Notes under the pieces: generated by a model
The model's input: only the letters and a program-made list of their open reading frames with translations
What the model was told of the DNA's origin: nothing
Databases searched by the model: none
Program-made: the position numbers and the translations under genes
Shown: one piece after another, positions 11,886 through 24,664 of the stretch
Position numbering within the stretch: position 1 is the stretch's first letter
How the letters are laid out: every line of letters begins with the position of its first letter
Origin: Budorcas taxicolor
Taxonomy: Eukaryota; Chordata; Mammalia; Artiodactyla; Bovidae
NCBI RefSeq assembly: GCF_023091745.1
Contig: NC_068930.1
Location: 4,610,262-4,674,261 of the forward strand
Reading direction: 5' to 3'
DNA: 64,000 nt

Positions 11886-12097
11886 GAAGTGAAGTGAAGT
11901 GAAGTGAATTGAAAGTCACTCAGTCATGTCCACCTCTTTGTGATCCCATGGACTAGACAGTCCATGGAATTCTCCAGGCCAGAATACTGGAGTGGGTAGC
12001 CTTTCCCTTCTCCAGGGGACCTTTCCAACCCAGGGATTGAACCAGGTCTCCTGCACTGCAGGTGGATTCTTTACCAGCTGAGTCACCAGGGAAGCCC
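11886..12097 (-). repeat. Bov-tA SINE
   Basis: A (AGTGA)n tail at the left, then CTCAGTCATGTCC, GATTGAACCAGGTCTCCTGC and CACCAGGGAAGCCC: a full reverse-oriented Bov-tA. TTGCCTA-like words flank both ends. Confidence 0.9.
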
Positions 12098-13654
12098 TTG
12101 CCTAGAGTGACTTTTCTGCAACTCCTCCCTACTCTCACAACTAGGGCAGACATTGCTTTCCCCTGGACACCCACTATGGGAGGCAGATTTGATCGCCCCT
12201 CTTATGCTTTCATCGCCTCATGTAAGCACACTTGACGGGCCACCTTGCCACATCCAAGTGTGTAATTATAAACGGGCACATTGTCCTCAGCTTCACTTTA
12301 GGCATCTAGAGAGCAAATACAATATGTATGTCCCCAGCATGTAGTACAATGTGGTCATAGTAAGAGATTAATGAACATTTTCTAAAAATTTATTTGCTGA
12401 ATAAAATGCATCTATGATCCATCTATGATCTATGATGATATATGTTAGGCTATGAAAAGTTAAAGTAACTTTATAGAAGTCATGCCAATCTGAAGGGTAG
12501 ATCTGGAGTTAAAATGTATGTACAGTTCTTAACCCACAGCCCAGGCCCATATGACCTTCATGTGCTATTATCTTGCAAATATTCTTCAGAGCCATACTGA
12601 AGATATACTCTTCAGGGTTAGGGCTTCCAGTTACACTGGCACAAGGGGGAGCTGAGAAAAAGGATATAATTTCCAAGGAGAGCTGTCAGTTCTCTTCCCT
12701 GCTTTCATACTTCCCACTGGCAACAGAGATGCCACTGAAGGCCCTGGAAGGGGGACTGACAACGTTCTCACTCACTTTCAGATGCTGACCCCGGAATTCA
12801 GAGAAGATGGAGATCAAGCTGAGTTCTGTAAATACTGAGGGATGTTAATCCCACTCACCTGCAAGCAAAAGATTAAGCGTCTACTGCAAGAATTCTGATT
12901 GAGCAGACCTATTTATTTGCCTATTTATAGGAAAAACAATTCTCAAGACTCAGACTTCATTGTGTTAAGGTCATAAACATAGAATTGCTAGGTGGAGTCA
13001 GTATTCAGACAGCTTCCCTGATGGGAATGCAGACAATCTTTAATGGTGGCCTAATCAAAGTCACTTATAACTGACTAGACCATGAACTTCTGGTACTTTT
13101 GGCTCATGAGATTATCTCATTCTAGTACACATTCAGGACTCAGTACTGGAGCATAGTTCCTTTGTCAGGAACAAATACCTAGAAAGAATCCGCTCTTGTT
13201 GCCATGTGGCAGCATGTCCACAGCTTCTGAATGAATGAGTGTTATGAAGGGAAGACTGCAGCCTATGCTATGTTCTGAGCCTCTTCATGATCCCCAGACA
13301 AACTTACTCTGTTGGATATGGTGTGTACCAGGAGAAAAGCAGACAAGTCACTTTCATAGCCTTACCCAGGGGAAGTGGGTGGGCTGCTAGTTCTGCTCCA
13401 GGGACTGGTGTAGGGTCAGGCTCAGGACACAATGTAGAGCATCTGGTGTCTTCACTGGGATTTTTTTCTTCAAAAAAACCATCAGGGAAGAAACCGTTTT
13501 TCTCCTGATGTAAATCTTGGGCTGCTGGCAGTCCTACCCACCATGTGGGAAAAAACCCTGAGTAATAAAGTTCTGAAGACCTTGGGAAAGCCTTGCATGC
13601 AGCTGTACCACAGGCCAAGAAACACTTCAACATTTTAAGACATTGAGGCATAAC
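12098..13654. other. No gene or recognisable repeat
   Basis: It contains a short ATCTATGATC tandem near 12412-12442 and two overlapping opposite-strand ORFs near 13290-13650 with no recognisable features. Confidence 0.45.
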
Positions 13655-13798
13655 TCAGTTTAGTTCAGTTCAGTCGCTCAGTTGTGACCGTCTTTGCGAC
13701 CCCATGGACCGCAGCATGCCAGGCCTCCCTGTCCATCATCAACTCCTGAACTCCACCCAAACCCATGTCCATTGAGTCTGTGATGCCATCCAACCATC
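13655..13798 (-). repeat. BovB 3' fragment
   Basis: TTCAGTTCAGTCGCTCAGTT, then GCCAGGCCTCCCTGTCCATC and TGATGCCATCCAACCATC: the reverse of the BovB 3' end. Confidence 0.88.
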
Positions 13799-14713
13799 TT
13801 TTATGTGTAGATATACCACAGTTTGTTTATTCATTCATCTGTTGATGGGTATCTGGTTTGTTTCAGTTTGGAGTTATACAAGTTAAGCTGCTGTGTACAT
13901 TCATATATTTTGTAAAGACATCTGATTTTACTTTTCTTAGGTAAATACCTAGGAGTGGGAATGGCTGGATTATATATATGGTAGTAGGTATATGAGTAAA
14001 TTTTTTAAGAATCTGATAAACTGTTTTCTGAAATTATATCATTTTAAATTTCCACCAGCAGTGTATGAGAGAACTAGTTTCTCTCATCCTTGTCAATACT
14101 TGCTATTGGTCAGTCTTTTTATTTTCAGTATTTGGATGGATGTGCAGTGGTTTTTCACTGTGACTTTATTGCACATTTCCTGAATGATTAATAATGTTGA
14201 GGGGTTTAAATGTGCTTATTTGCCATTCATATATCTTCTTTGGTGAAGTGTTTTTTCATCTTTTGCCTATTTTTCAATTGGGTTGTTTGTTTTCCTATGG
14301 AGGACATTCAATTTATATACTTTTGATAGAACCCTTTATTAGATATGTGATACACAAATATTTTCTTCTACTTTATTTCTTGTGTTTTCATTCTCTTGTG
14401 TATTCAAAGGGCAGAAGTTCTTAATTTTTATGAATTCCAATTTGTCATTTTTTTCTTTTATGCAATGGAGTTTTGGTGTTGTGTTTAAGTCTTTGCTTAG
14501 CTCCAGGTTATAAATATTTCTCCTTCCTTCCTCTTTTGGCATATAGATATTCAATAGCTCCAGTATAATTTGTTGAAAAGATTAACCTTTCTTCATTGAA
14601 GAGTCTGAACCTTTGTTAAAAATCAACTGTCCACATAAGTTTAGGTCCGTATCTAGATTATCTATATTTGCTATGCTTATGCTGAAAGCACATCTTTGAT
14701 TACTGTAGCTTTC

Positions 14714-14835
14714 TGTGAATGTGAAAGTTGCTCAGTCATGTCCAACTCTTTGTGACCCCATGGACTATACAGTCCATGTAATTCTCCAGGCCAAATTTGT
14801 GGAGTGGGTAGCCATTCCCTTCTCCAGGGGCTCTC
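14714..14835 (-). repeat. Partial Bov-tA SINE in L1
   Basis: GTTGCTCAGTCATGTCCAAC to CCCTTCTCCAGGGG, flanked by CTGTAGCTTT at 14704-14713 and 14836-14845. Confidence 0.88.
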
Positions 14836-15095
14836 CCCTGTAGCTTTATAGTTAGTCTCAAAGCCAGTTTTAGTTAACTCACTTTGTTATTTTTAGCTAT
14901 TTTGACTATTCTAGGTCCGTTGCACTTCTATATGAATTCTGGAACCACCTTATTAATATCTACAAGAAAAAACCTCCTAGCAATTTTTATTGGGATTTCA
15001 TTGAATCTCTAGATCAGTCTGGGGAGAACTGACATTTTAACAATATTGAATCTTCCAACCCATAAACAAGGCATATCTCCCCATGTCCAATGTAT

Positions 15096-15370
15096 TGTTG
15101 TAGCTGTTGCTAAGTCACTTCAGTCGTGTCCGACTCTGTGCAACCCCATAGACGGCAGCACACCAGGTTCCGCGTCCCTGGGATTCTCCAGGCAAGAACA
15201 CTGGAGTGGGTTGCCATTTCCTTCTCCAATGCATGAAAGTGAAAAGGGAAAGGGAAGTCGCTCAGTCGTTTCTGACTCTTAGCGACCCCATGGTCTTCAG
15301 CCCACCAGGCTCCTCCATCCATGGGATTTTCCAGGCAAGAGTACTGGAGTGGGGTGCCATTGCCTTCTCA
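15096..15370 (-). repeat. Dimeric Bov-A2 SINE in L1
   Basis: Two reverse BovA units (TCAGTCGTGTCCGACTCTGT; TCAGTCGTTTCTGACTCTTA) are joined by AATGCATGAAAGTGAAAAGG. The flanks GTCCAATGTATT (15084-15095) and GTCCAATATATT (15371-15382) are a diverged duplication. Confidence 0.9.
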
Positions 15371-15971
15371 GTCCAATATATTAGCTGTTCTTAAATTTCA
15401 TTCAGTGGTGATTTGAGCTTTTAGTATACATGTTTTTCATAACTTTTGTCAAATTTATGAGTAAGTATTTCAGATTTTTGATGGTATTGTAAAAGATAGC
15501 TTTTATTTTAATTTGTGATTGTTCATTGCTGGTATATAAAATATAATTTTTTATTATATTGATCTTGTATCCTGAAACCTTGCTAAACTCATTCGTTCTA
15601 ATAGCAATTAGTACCTACAGAGAAGATCATGTCATCTGTGAATAATGATATAATATTTCTTACTTTCTTATCTAAATGGCTTGATTTCTTTATTTGACTG
15701 GCCAGAACATCTGGTACAAATGTTAAATCAAAGTTGACAGATTGGATATATTTGCCTTATTCTCAATCTTAGAAATAATTCAATGTTTCACTTGTAAGTG
15801 TGATGTTAGCTGTGGATTTTTATAGGTTAGGTTACCTTTACCGGGTTGAAGAAGTTCCATTCTATTCCTATCTTACTGAGGATTGAAAGTTGGATTTTTG
15901 TTGAAATGCTTTTTCTGCATTTACTGAAATGAATATGTGGGTTCCTTTTTAGTTTATTAATGTGGTGAATA

Positions 15972-16252
15972 GGAGAAGGCAATGGCACCCCACTCCAGTA
16001 CTCTTCCCTGGAAAATCCCATGGGTGGAGGAGCCTGGTAGGCTGCAATCCATGGGGTCGCTAAGAGTCGGACACGACTGAGCGACTTCCCTTTCCCTCTT
16101 CACTTTCATGCATTGGAAAAGGAAATGGCAACCCACTCTAGTGTTCTTGCCTGGAGAATCCCAGGGAGGGGGGAGCCTGGGGAGCTGCGGTCTATGGGAT
16201 CGCACAGAGTCGGACACGACTGAAGCGACTTAGCAGCAGCAGCAGCAGCAGC
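15972..16252 (+). repeat. Dimeric Bov-A2 SINE with (AGC)7 tail
   Basis: Two forward BovA units (TAAGAGTCGGACACGACTGA; AGAGTCGGACACGACTGAAG) end in exactly seven AGC units at 16232-16252, a typical Bov-A2 microsatellite end. Confidence 0.92.
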
Positions 16253-17339
16253 ATTGATTGACATTCAAATGGTAAAGTAAACTTGCTTTCCTGAGATAAA
16301 CTTCACTTGGTCTTGTAATATTACCTCTTTAATATTTTGTTGGGGTATTATTTGCTATAATTTTGCTAAGAATTTTTGTATCTATGTTCATGAGGATTAT
16401 AGGTCTATAATTTTCTCTTTTAAAAAATATCTGTCTGCATTTTCTATCAAGCTAACACTGGACTCAGAATGATTTGGAAAGTATTCTACCTCTTCAATTT
16501 TCTGGAAGATTTTTGTGTAGAATTGGTATTACTTCTTCCTTAAATGTTGAGTAGAATTCAGCAAGGAAGTTATCTGTGTCTGAAGTTTTCTTTGTGGATA
16601 ATTTTCCAGCTACATATTCAGTTATTTTAATAGACATAGGGCTTTTAAAGTTTATCTATTTCTTCTTGGATGAGTTTGACCATTTCATCTAAGTTGTCAA
16701 ACTCACTGACAAAATGTTTACAATATTCATTTGCTCTCCTTTCAGCATCAATACAATCTGAAGTGAGATCAACACTTTTAGTCTTTAAAATAGTTATTTT
16801 TTGTCTTCTTCCTTTTTTTGTCCTGATCAATCTGACTTGAAGTTTGTCAACTTTACTGATTTTTCTCAAAGAACTAGTTTTTAGTTATATTGATTTTACT
16901 TTATTATTTTGTTTTATATTTCATTTATTTCTGCTCTATTCTTTTTTTATTTCCTTTCTTCTGCTTATTTTGCACTTAATTTGTTCTTCTTTTTATAGTT
17001 TGTTGAGGTGGGAAGCTAATGTCATCCATTTGAGACCTTCCTTTTCTAATATAGATGCTTAGTGCTATAAATTTTGCCCTAATAATTACTTGACTTTCAA
17101 AAGTTTTTATGTACTTTTACATGTTCATTTCCATTTAATTCAAAATTTATCTTAATTTTGTTCTTGATTTTTGTGTATGTGGGTGTTTGATAACCAATTT
17201 CAAATAGCCATGATTTTCCAGAGATTTTTATTTACAAATTTTTAAATTTAATTCCACTGTGGCTTGGAAACATGCTTTGTATGCCTTCAGTATTAATTTT
17301 TATTACTGTGGTTAAGAGTCACATAAAATGAATCTCTTT

Positions 17340-17478
17340 TTAGCTATGGGGCAGGGGCAGTGGGTGAGGGAGCAATGCATAGCTTGTGGGATCTTAGTTC
17401 CCTGACCAGAGACTGAACTCAAGCCTTCGGCAGTGAGTGTAGAGTCTTAACCACTAGACCATCGGGGAATTCCCCACA
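17340..17478 (-). repeat. CHR-type artiodactyl SINE
   Basis: GCTTGTGGGATCTTAGTTCC, CTGACCAGAGACTGAAC, GAGTCTTAACCACTAGACCA and GGGGAATTCCC match the reverse of the tRNA-derived CHR family of cetartiodactyls. Confidence 0.75.
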
Positions 17479-20400
17479 CAAACAATTATAAAACATGCGA
17501 TTCACCATCCTGTGACATTTAGTACATTCACAACTTTTTGCAACTATCACCTTTATCTAGTCACCAAATATTTTTATTACTCTAAAAGGAAACCCCATAT
17601 ACCCACTAAGTAATTAATCTTCATTCCTCATCCTCACAGCCCCTGACAACCAATAATCTGTCTTCATAGATTTGCCAACTCATATGAATGATATAAAGCG
17701 TGGCATTTTACATATAACTTCTTTCATGTAGCATAATGTTTTTGAGGTTCTTCCATGTTGTAGCATGTATCCATACTTCATTCCTTTTTATGATGGAATA
17801 ATATTACATTGTATGGATATACCATACTTTGTTTAACCATTCATTAATTGATAAACATTTGGGATTTTCCCCACATTTTAAATATTGTGAATAGTGCTGC
17901 TATAAACATTGGTGTATAAGTTTTTACTTAAAACTTTAATTAGTTCAGGCATTATTATAGGAATTGATGGTAATTTTATATCTAGTTTATTTTGGAACTA
18001 CCAAACTGTTCTCCTCAGTGGATGCATCATTTTATATTCCCACTTGCAATGGTGAGGGTTGCAGTTTCTCCACATTCTCACCAAAATTTGTTAATTTTTA
18101 AAAAATATTATAGCCATCTTGTGGGTGTGAGGTGTTATGTCATGGTCTTGATTTGTATTTCTGTAATGAATAATGATGGTGAACATTTATTCATACATTT
18201 GGTAGCCATTTGCATACACTATTTGGAAAAATGTCTATTTAAGTACTTTATTCATTATATAACTGAGTTATCCTTATTGTGGAATTGTTAAGAGTTCTTT
18301 AGATATTCTGAGTAGACATTTTTATATTTGTCCATGTGTCTATTCTTACCAGAGATCTTTAGATTTTTATATGGCTTTGAATTATTTGCATCCTTTCATT
18401 TCAACCTGATGGACTGCCTTTAGCATTTCTTACAGAGCAAGTATTATGATAATGAATTCTTTCAGCTTTTGTTTATTTGCAAATGTCTTAATTTCTCCTT
18501 TTTTTGGAAGCACAGTTTTGCCGGGTATATAAATCTTGGTTAACAGGCTTTCATTTTTTGTTTTCCCCTTCAGTTTTTTAAATATATCAATCCATTGCTT
18601 TCTGGCCACCAAAATTACTGCTGAAATAATTAAACTGATAATTATATTGAAGATCCCTGTACATGATGACTTACTTCCCTCTTGCTACTTTCAAAATTCT
18701 TTGTCTTTTGACATATTATAATGTGTCTTGGCATAAGTCTCTTTGAATTTATCCTACAGAGATTGTCAGGATTATTAGATTTATAGAGTCATGTATTTCA
18801 ATAAATTTGGGTAGGTTTCAACCATTATCTCTTCAAATTTTCCTTTTTCATATGGGATTCCTGTAATGCCTATATTGGTTTGTTTGATGATGGCTCACAA
18901 GTGGTTTAGACTCTATTCACTTTAATCTTTTTTCTTTCTGTCTGACAGATTTAACTCATTTCAACTGCCCTGCCATCAAGTTTGCCAATTTCTTCTTTTT
19001 CCTTATTAAATCTGCTGTTGAGCTTATCTGAAAAAATTTTCACTTCAGATATTGTATTTTTCAGATCCAGAATTTCTTTTTGATCCCTCTTTATAATTCT
19101 GTCTCTCTATTGGTATTCTCATTTTGTTCATATATAATTTCCTATTTTTCAAAAAAATTTTTGGTGTTTTCCTTTAGCTACTTGAGCATATTTAAGACAA
19201 TTCCTTTAAGGCCTTTTCCTAGTAAGCCCAATGTCTGTGCTTCTTCAGAGGTGGCTTCTGCTAATTTATTTTCTTTTATTGAACTGGTCATGCTTCTTTG
19301 TACGCCATGTAAGTTCTCCTGGTTGAAAATTTGCATTTGTAAAAACATACAGCTTTCCCAGTCTTTGTAAACTGTTTTGTTGCCAGAGCAGTCTGCCACT
19401 GACTAGCTGGGCATGCTCTGAATCTAGGAATCAGCTGAGATAAAAGCTTAAGATCTTCTTGGAGCATGCATCTTGCTTACATACTTTCGCAATTCTCTTG
19501 TTTTAATTTCTCAAGAGTTTCACCTCAGCTTCTCCCTGTGATTTTAAATGGTCTATTGTGTGTCTCCACAAATAATATCTTGCTCTGGAGGTCTGCACAT
19601 CAGTAGTATCATTGCAAATTTCACCATCAGTGACCGCCACTTTTCCCAATCTGAGATCTGTTGGGTGAGACAAAGCCCAGTCCTTCAAGTAGCCCCCAGG
19701 CAGGTTAGAAGGTTGCAAATAAGGTCTGTTCTGCTACCTCTAGTTTAAAGGAGGGAATTAAGAACTGAGTTTTCACCTTATCCAAAGCAAGAACATACCA
19801 AACCAGGAGTTGGTGGGGCACCTTGGAGTAAAACACCAGTAAAACCTTCTATAATACCATTTTGAATGTGTTTTTATCCTTGACTGAGCATTTGCTTGGT
19901 TGCTATAGACTTCTGTATGCCTTCCAAGGTTCCTGCAAGCTTATTTTAGCCAGTTTTCTGGTTCTTCTCTTATGTCTCTATGGGAGAACAACAGTTCTGA
20001 GCTTCCTGGTTCACCATTTTGCTATTGATACTTATTTTATGACCCAGAATATGGTCTACCTTGGTGAATATTCTATTCGCTTGAAATTATGTGCATTCTG
20101 CTGCTATTGTGCAGAGTGTTCTAGAAATGTCAGGTAAGTCAAGGTGATTAATAGTAGTGGTAAAGTCGTCTATAACTTTGCTTTCTGTCCGTTTATTCTA
20201 TCAATAATAGAAAGATATGTATTAAAATATCTACTTTAATTGTGGATTTATCTATTTTTACTTGCATTTCTAACAACTTTTATTTGAAGTATTTTGAAGG
20301 CCTGTTATATCCTCTTCTTAAACTGATTTCTTTCTGATTATGAAGTAAAACTTTATTATCCCTGGTAATATATTTATTTGAGTCTTTTTTAAAATTCCAA

Positions 20401-20555
20401 TCTGATATTTTCTACCTTTTCATTGCAGTTTTTATATGCTTTATATTTAATATGATTATTTTTATGGCTAATATTGTCTATCATCTTATTTGATTTGCGT
20501 TTGTCTTATCAGTGTTTTTTTTTCTTTCCCCCTTTTCTGCCTTCTTTTGGATTGA
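17479..20555 (-). repeat. Ancient antisense L1 sequence
   Basis: Diverged L1-like text is continuous with the pattern before the SINE: ATTGTGAATAGTGCTGCTAT near 17886, CTCTTTGAATTTATCCTACA near 18741, and a late ORF2-like stretch near 20040-20300. No intact frame. Confidence 0.6.
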
Positions 20556-22240
20556 GTATTGTATTCATTTCCTAGGGCTACTGTACAAAGTACTACACAT
20601 CAGGTTACTTAAAGTAATAGAATCTTTTGGTCTCAGTTTTGAAGTCTAGTCATCCAAAATCAAGGTGTCAGCAAGGTCATGTTCTTTATAAAATCTGTAG
20701 GAGAGAATCCTTGCATCTTCTCAGTTCAGTTCAGTTCAGTCACTCAGTCGTGTCCGACTCTTTATAACCCCATGAATCGCAGCACGCCAGGTCTCCCTGT
20801 CCATCACCAACTCCTGGAGTTCACTCAGACTCACGTCCATCGAGTCAGTGATGCCATCCAGCCATCTCATCCTCTGTCGTCCCCTTCTCCTCCTGCCCCC
20901 ATCCCTCCCAGCATCAAAGTCTTTTCCAATGAGTCAACGCATGAGGTGGCCCAAGTACTGGAGTTTCAGCTTTAGCATCATTCCTTCCAAAGAAATCCCA
21001 GGGCTGATCTCCTTCAGAATGGACTGGTTGGATCTCCTTGCAGTCCAAGGGACTCTCAAGAGTCTTCTCCAACACCACAGTTCAAAAGCATCAATTCTTC
21101 GGTGCTCAGCTTTCTTCACAGTCCAACTCTCACATCCATACATGACCACTGGAAAAACCATAGCCTTGACTAGATGGACCTTAGTCAGCAAAGTAATGTC
21201 TCTGCTTTTGAATATGCTATCTAGGTTGGTCATAACTTTTCTTCCAAGGAGTAAGCGTCTTTTAATTTCATGGCTGCAGTCATCATCTGCAGTGATTTTG
21301 GAGCCCAAAAAAATAAAGTCTGATGCTGTTTCCACTGTTTCCCCATCTATTTCCCATGAAGCGATGGGACCAGATGCCATGATCTTCGTTTTCTGAATGC
21401 TGAGCTTTAAGCCAACTTTTTCACTCTCCACTTTCACTTTTATCAATGGGCTTTTTAGTGTCTCTTCACTTTCTGCCACAAGGGTGGTGTCATCTGCATA
21501 TCTGAGGTTATTGATATTTCTCTCAGCAATCTTGATTCCAGCTTGTTTTTCTTCCAGCCCAGCGTTTCTCATGATGTACGCTGCATAGAAGTTAAATAAG
21601 CAGGGTGACAATATATAGCCTTGATGTACTCCATTTCCTATTTGGAACCAGTCTGTTGTTCCATGTCCAGTTCTAACTGTTGCTTCCTGACCTGCATACA
21701 GATTTCTCAAGAGGAAGGTCAGGTGGTCTGGTATTCCCATCTCTTTCAGAATTTTCCATAGTTTATTGTGATCCTCACAGTCAAAGGCTTTGGCATAGTC
21801 AATAAAGCAGAAATAGATGTTTTTCTGGAACTCTCTTGCTTTTTTGATGATCCAGCGGATGTTGGCAATTTGATCTCTGGTTCCTCTGCCTTGTCTAAAA
21901 CCAGCTTGAACACCTGGTAGTTCACAGTTCACGTACTGCGGAAGCCTGCCTGGAGAGTTTTGAGCATTCCTTTACTAGCGTGCTGATATTTTTCAGCAAT
22001 CCTTGGCTTTTAGATTCATTTCACCAATCTCTGCCTCTACCATCACATGGTCATCTTCACCCTGTGTGTCCTGTTCTTTTCCTCAAATAAGGACATCTGT
22101 AATATTGAATGAGGTCTCATCCTAATAATCTGAGCTTCAGTTGATTACATCTGAAAGATCTTATTTCCAAATATGGTCACATTCACAGATATCAGGGGTT
22201 AGGATTTCAACATATCCTTTTGGGGACACTATTCACCCAT
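20556..22240 (-). repeat. MLT1-like LTR, split by a BovB
   Basis: The left part (CCTAGGGCTACTGTACAAAG ... ATCAAGGTGTCAGCAAGG) and right part (CAATCCTTGGCTTTTAGATT ... GGGGTTAGGATTTCAACATA) match the reverse of an ancient MLT1 LTR, interrupted at 20721-21984. This is a non-coding relic. Confidence 0.65.
20721..21984 (-). repeat. BovB LINE 3' third with a 332-codon reverse-transcriptase ORF
   Basis: It starts at the left with (TTCAG)n and extends to GAGCATTCCTTTACTAGCGTG. The minus-strand frame 20934-21932 is open for 332 codons: VQAGFRQGRGTRDQIANIRW, FCFIDYAKAFD, the catalytic RYADDTTL, GSKITADDDCSHEIKRRLLLG and the C-terminal HRRIDAFELWCWRRLLRVPW. The 5' endonuclease part is missing, so it cannot be autonomous. 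The long open frame marks it as a younger copy than the one at 5.9-10.2 kb. Confidence 0.92.
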
Positions 22241-24571
22241 AAGAAGTATTTTATATGACTCTCTCTCCTTTGTTGGCTTATTGATTACAACTATGCTTTA
22301 TTAATTTACTGGTTGCTTTAGGATTTATTGTATACCTCTTTATTACAGTCTGCCTTCAAAAGCCTTATAATACTTTATACTGCTTATAAAACATTTATAA
22401 TTAAAGGCAGTAGTGTATCAGGTACAGATGGGTTCTCAGCTTCAACAGTTGTTTACAGCTGGCACCTATTCCAGTTGGTTGGTGCTGCATTGTTAAATAT
22501 TTGAAGATTATCCCTGGATGTGCTCTGTTGACTGTAAAATAAGCACTTCTAACTCACAGGGACTCGGGCTAGGGGAGACAACCTTGAAGGAGAAGGAAAA
22601 GACAGTCAATAAATGAATAACTGGGTAAATTTAGTCCCTTCACCAGTTGCAATAAACAATCCAACTACCCAAACCACTGTATGGCTGTTCTGCTATTTAA
22701 GATCAGTGACGTGAAAGAGGGACAATCCTGTACAGTGTGCCATGGGTCATCATTCTCACAAAGCCATGTCCTCCTACAGAGGCGTGAAGTACAATTTTCT
22801 CATGTCATTTAAGATGCTGTTAGCTGAAGACTTCTGGAATGATTTGATGAAACAGCTCAGCCATGCGACTTACAATCTGAGTGTTTTCCCTCCGTGCAAC
22901 TATCCATGGGTCAGCAACATCTCAAGGCTGCATGTGCATGGTGGTAGGGAGGCTGATGACAGGACCTGGAATCAACAGCACCTGGAAAAACATTCTTCCT
23001 TGTTCAGGTAGCCTTTTGCATCTTAAAACTCACATAAGAGAAGCATGCTTTTTTCCTCAAGCCATAGCAAACATTCTGTCATATCTCATAGGCCCTTAGT
23101 GGTTTTGGCCAGGCCACAACCCAAGCCAGTCACTGTGCAAGGCAGGTGGCATTATCTCAACTGGCTTAGATGTATCCATCTCCACCTGTTGCTGGGCCTG
23201 CCCTCCAAACTGAATGATAGCCATTCAGCTGGAGAAGGATGGCCTGGATATTTGGGGGGGAAACCTGAATTCATGAAAACTCCTTTAGATTTATGTAGTA
23301 TTTTCTCATTTAGAAACCACTTTTACAGAATTTAATTTTACTAGTAAAAATAACACTTTTACCCTAAATGTTAGGAAAAGATAAGGTCCGGGTAGGTGAG
23401 GAGTTATCAAAGCTATGTGCTTTTACACAGCAGAGTTTAGCAAAACAGTAAGTCTTTTAAGGGATACAAACACAGAGGAAGTCTAAGATTTTGAGACAGT
23501 TTGGTGTGCTGAAGGAAGGCTCAGCATTATTTCAGGAATACAATGTCTACATAAAAGAGGTTATCGTCTGCTGCTCTTGAGGAGAGTTGAAGAAGACTGG
23601 GAAGCAGGAGGAAGAAGGACAGGAGAAGAGGCAGAGAACAGATGATTTACACACTATTTGGGCAACAGTCAATGGACCCTAAGGGGAGGAAGATTATAGC
23701 TGTTACCAAAAACAGACATAACAAGTAACATTCTGAGTTGCAAAGTGGCTGGGTCACTAACACACTACATTCTTGGTTGAACAAATGCAGCAGTTTATTT
23801 GAAGGTGTTTGTATAAATGGAGCTGCAGTTTGAGGAATATCAGAGCCGTGGTTAGGAATTTGGGACTTCTGCAGGCTGCGCACCTGCTAGCAGGCTGTGT
23901 AACCCACCCTGCTGTGACCTGTCTGTGGCTCTCTAGAGAGGTCTACAGTTAGGGCCATATTTCTTGAGCTCACAATCCAGAGACAGTCTGTCAACAACTA
24001 ATGTACTCTCAGCAAAGGTGTCCTCATTTATTATCTTCTCTTTTTCCCCTTTCTAACCCCTTCTCCCAAATGCCACCCTTTTAAAAAAACTTTTGGGAAG
24101 TCTCATTTTTGAACAAAATTCTTATATAACACAGTTAAAGAAAGGGCCCAACTTTAAACCAGTTGACCAACTCCATCCTAGAGAGGTTCATACAGTAAAA
24201 CTGTAAAAAGCATAAATGCTCTCCTACTAGATTATACTCCTAAATCTCATAGCTCTGTTATTAATCTTATTAAATACTTCCCCATTACCATCTACCAGGG
24301 AGATAGAAGGAACCAGATTTAAGAAATCCCCAAACACCTATAAATGATTGAAAAGTAATCACACGGACCTTTCATCACTACCCTAGCTAATTCAGCTTTT
24401 ATTACTGAGAGATCAGGGGGATGACCTTCAAGCCTCTTTCCCCCTGGATTGGGGACAGTTTCCAGGTGGCAGCTGGGTCTGTGGTAAACAGGCCAGTGAA
24501 TAAGCCTCCCAGGACCTCAGTCTTTGATGATCCATAGAGTTCCTAACAACAAACACTGGAGCCTGGAATAG
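22241..24571. other. No confirmed gene; some L1 at the left
   Basis: 22241-22400 still looks like antisense L1. The rest, up to the ORF at 24665, shows no repeat that I can name. An 89-codon ORF at 22742-23011 has an ATG but no recognisable feature. Confidence 0.4.
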
Positions 24572-24664
24572 AACCTTCTTGTCATAGTGCCCACACACAT
24601 CACTAAGCACCCTCACAGGTCTGCTGACGGAACACAAGCTGCCAGGTCTCTGGTGGGCAGAGAA

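Larger units (their letters stand above)
13799..17339 (-). repeat. Long antisense L1, interrupted by three SINE insertions
   Basis: The order of recognisable L1 words (CACCAGCAGTGTATGAGAG, GATCTTGTATCCTGAAACCT, TGAGATAAACTTCACTTGG, GGATGAGTTTGACCATTTC) follows the reverse of L1 ORF2. It is diverged and stop-ridden. The SINEs at 14714-14835, 15096-15370 and 15972-16252 split it. Confidence 0.75.

Noticed and set aside
13304..13651. 115-codon minus-strand ORF, Pro/Cys-rich
   Set aside because: It overlaps another ORF on the opposite strand, shows no domain and gives no supporting context.
22843..22883. TTGATGA ... CTGA as a possible C/D-box snoRNA
   Set aside because: The C box lacks the purine, the spacing is only about 40 nt and no terminal stem is seen.
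22742..23011. 89-codon ORF with ATG
   Set aside because: No recognisable motif; the length is compatible with chance.
24587..24664. A GTG start that would extend the 387-codon ORF to 413 residues
   Set aside because: GTG is not a normal initiator in mammals; the first ATG is at 24665.
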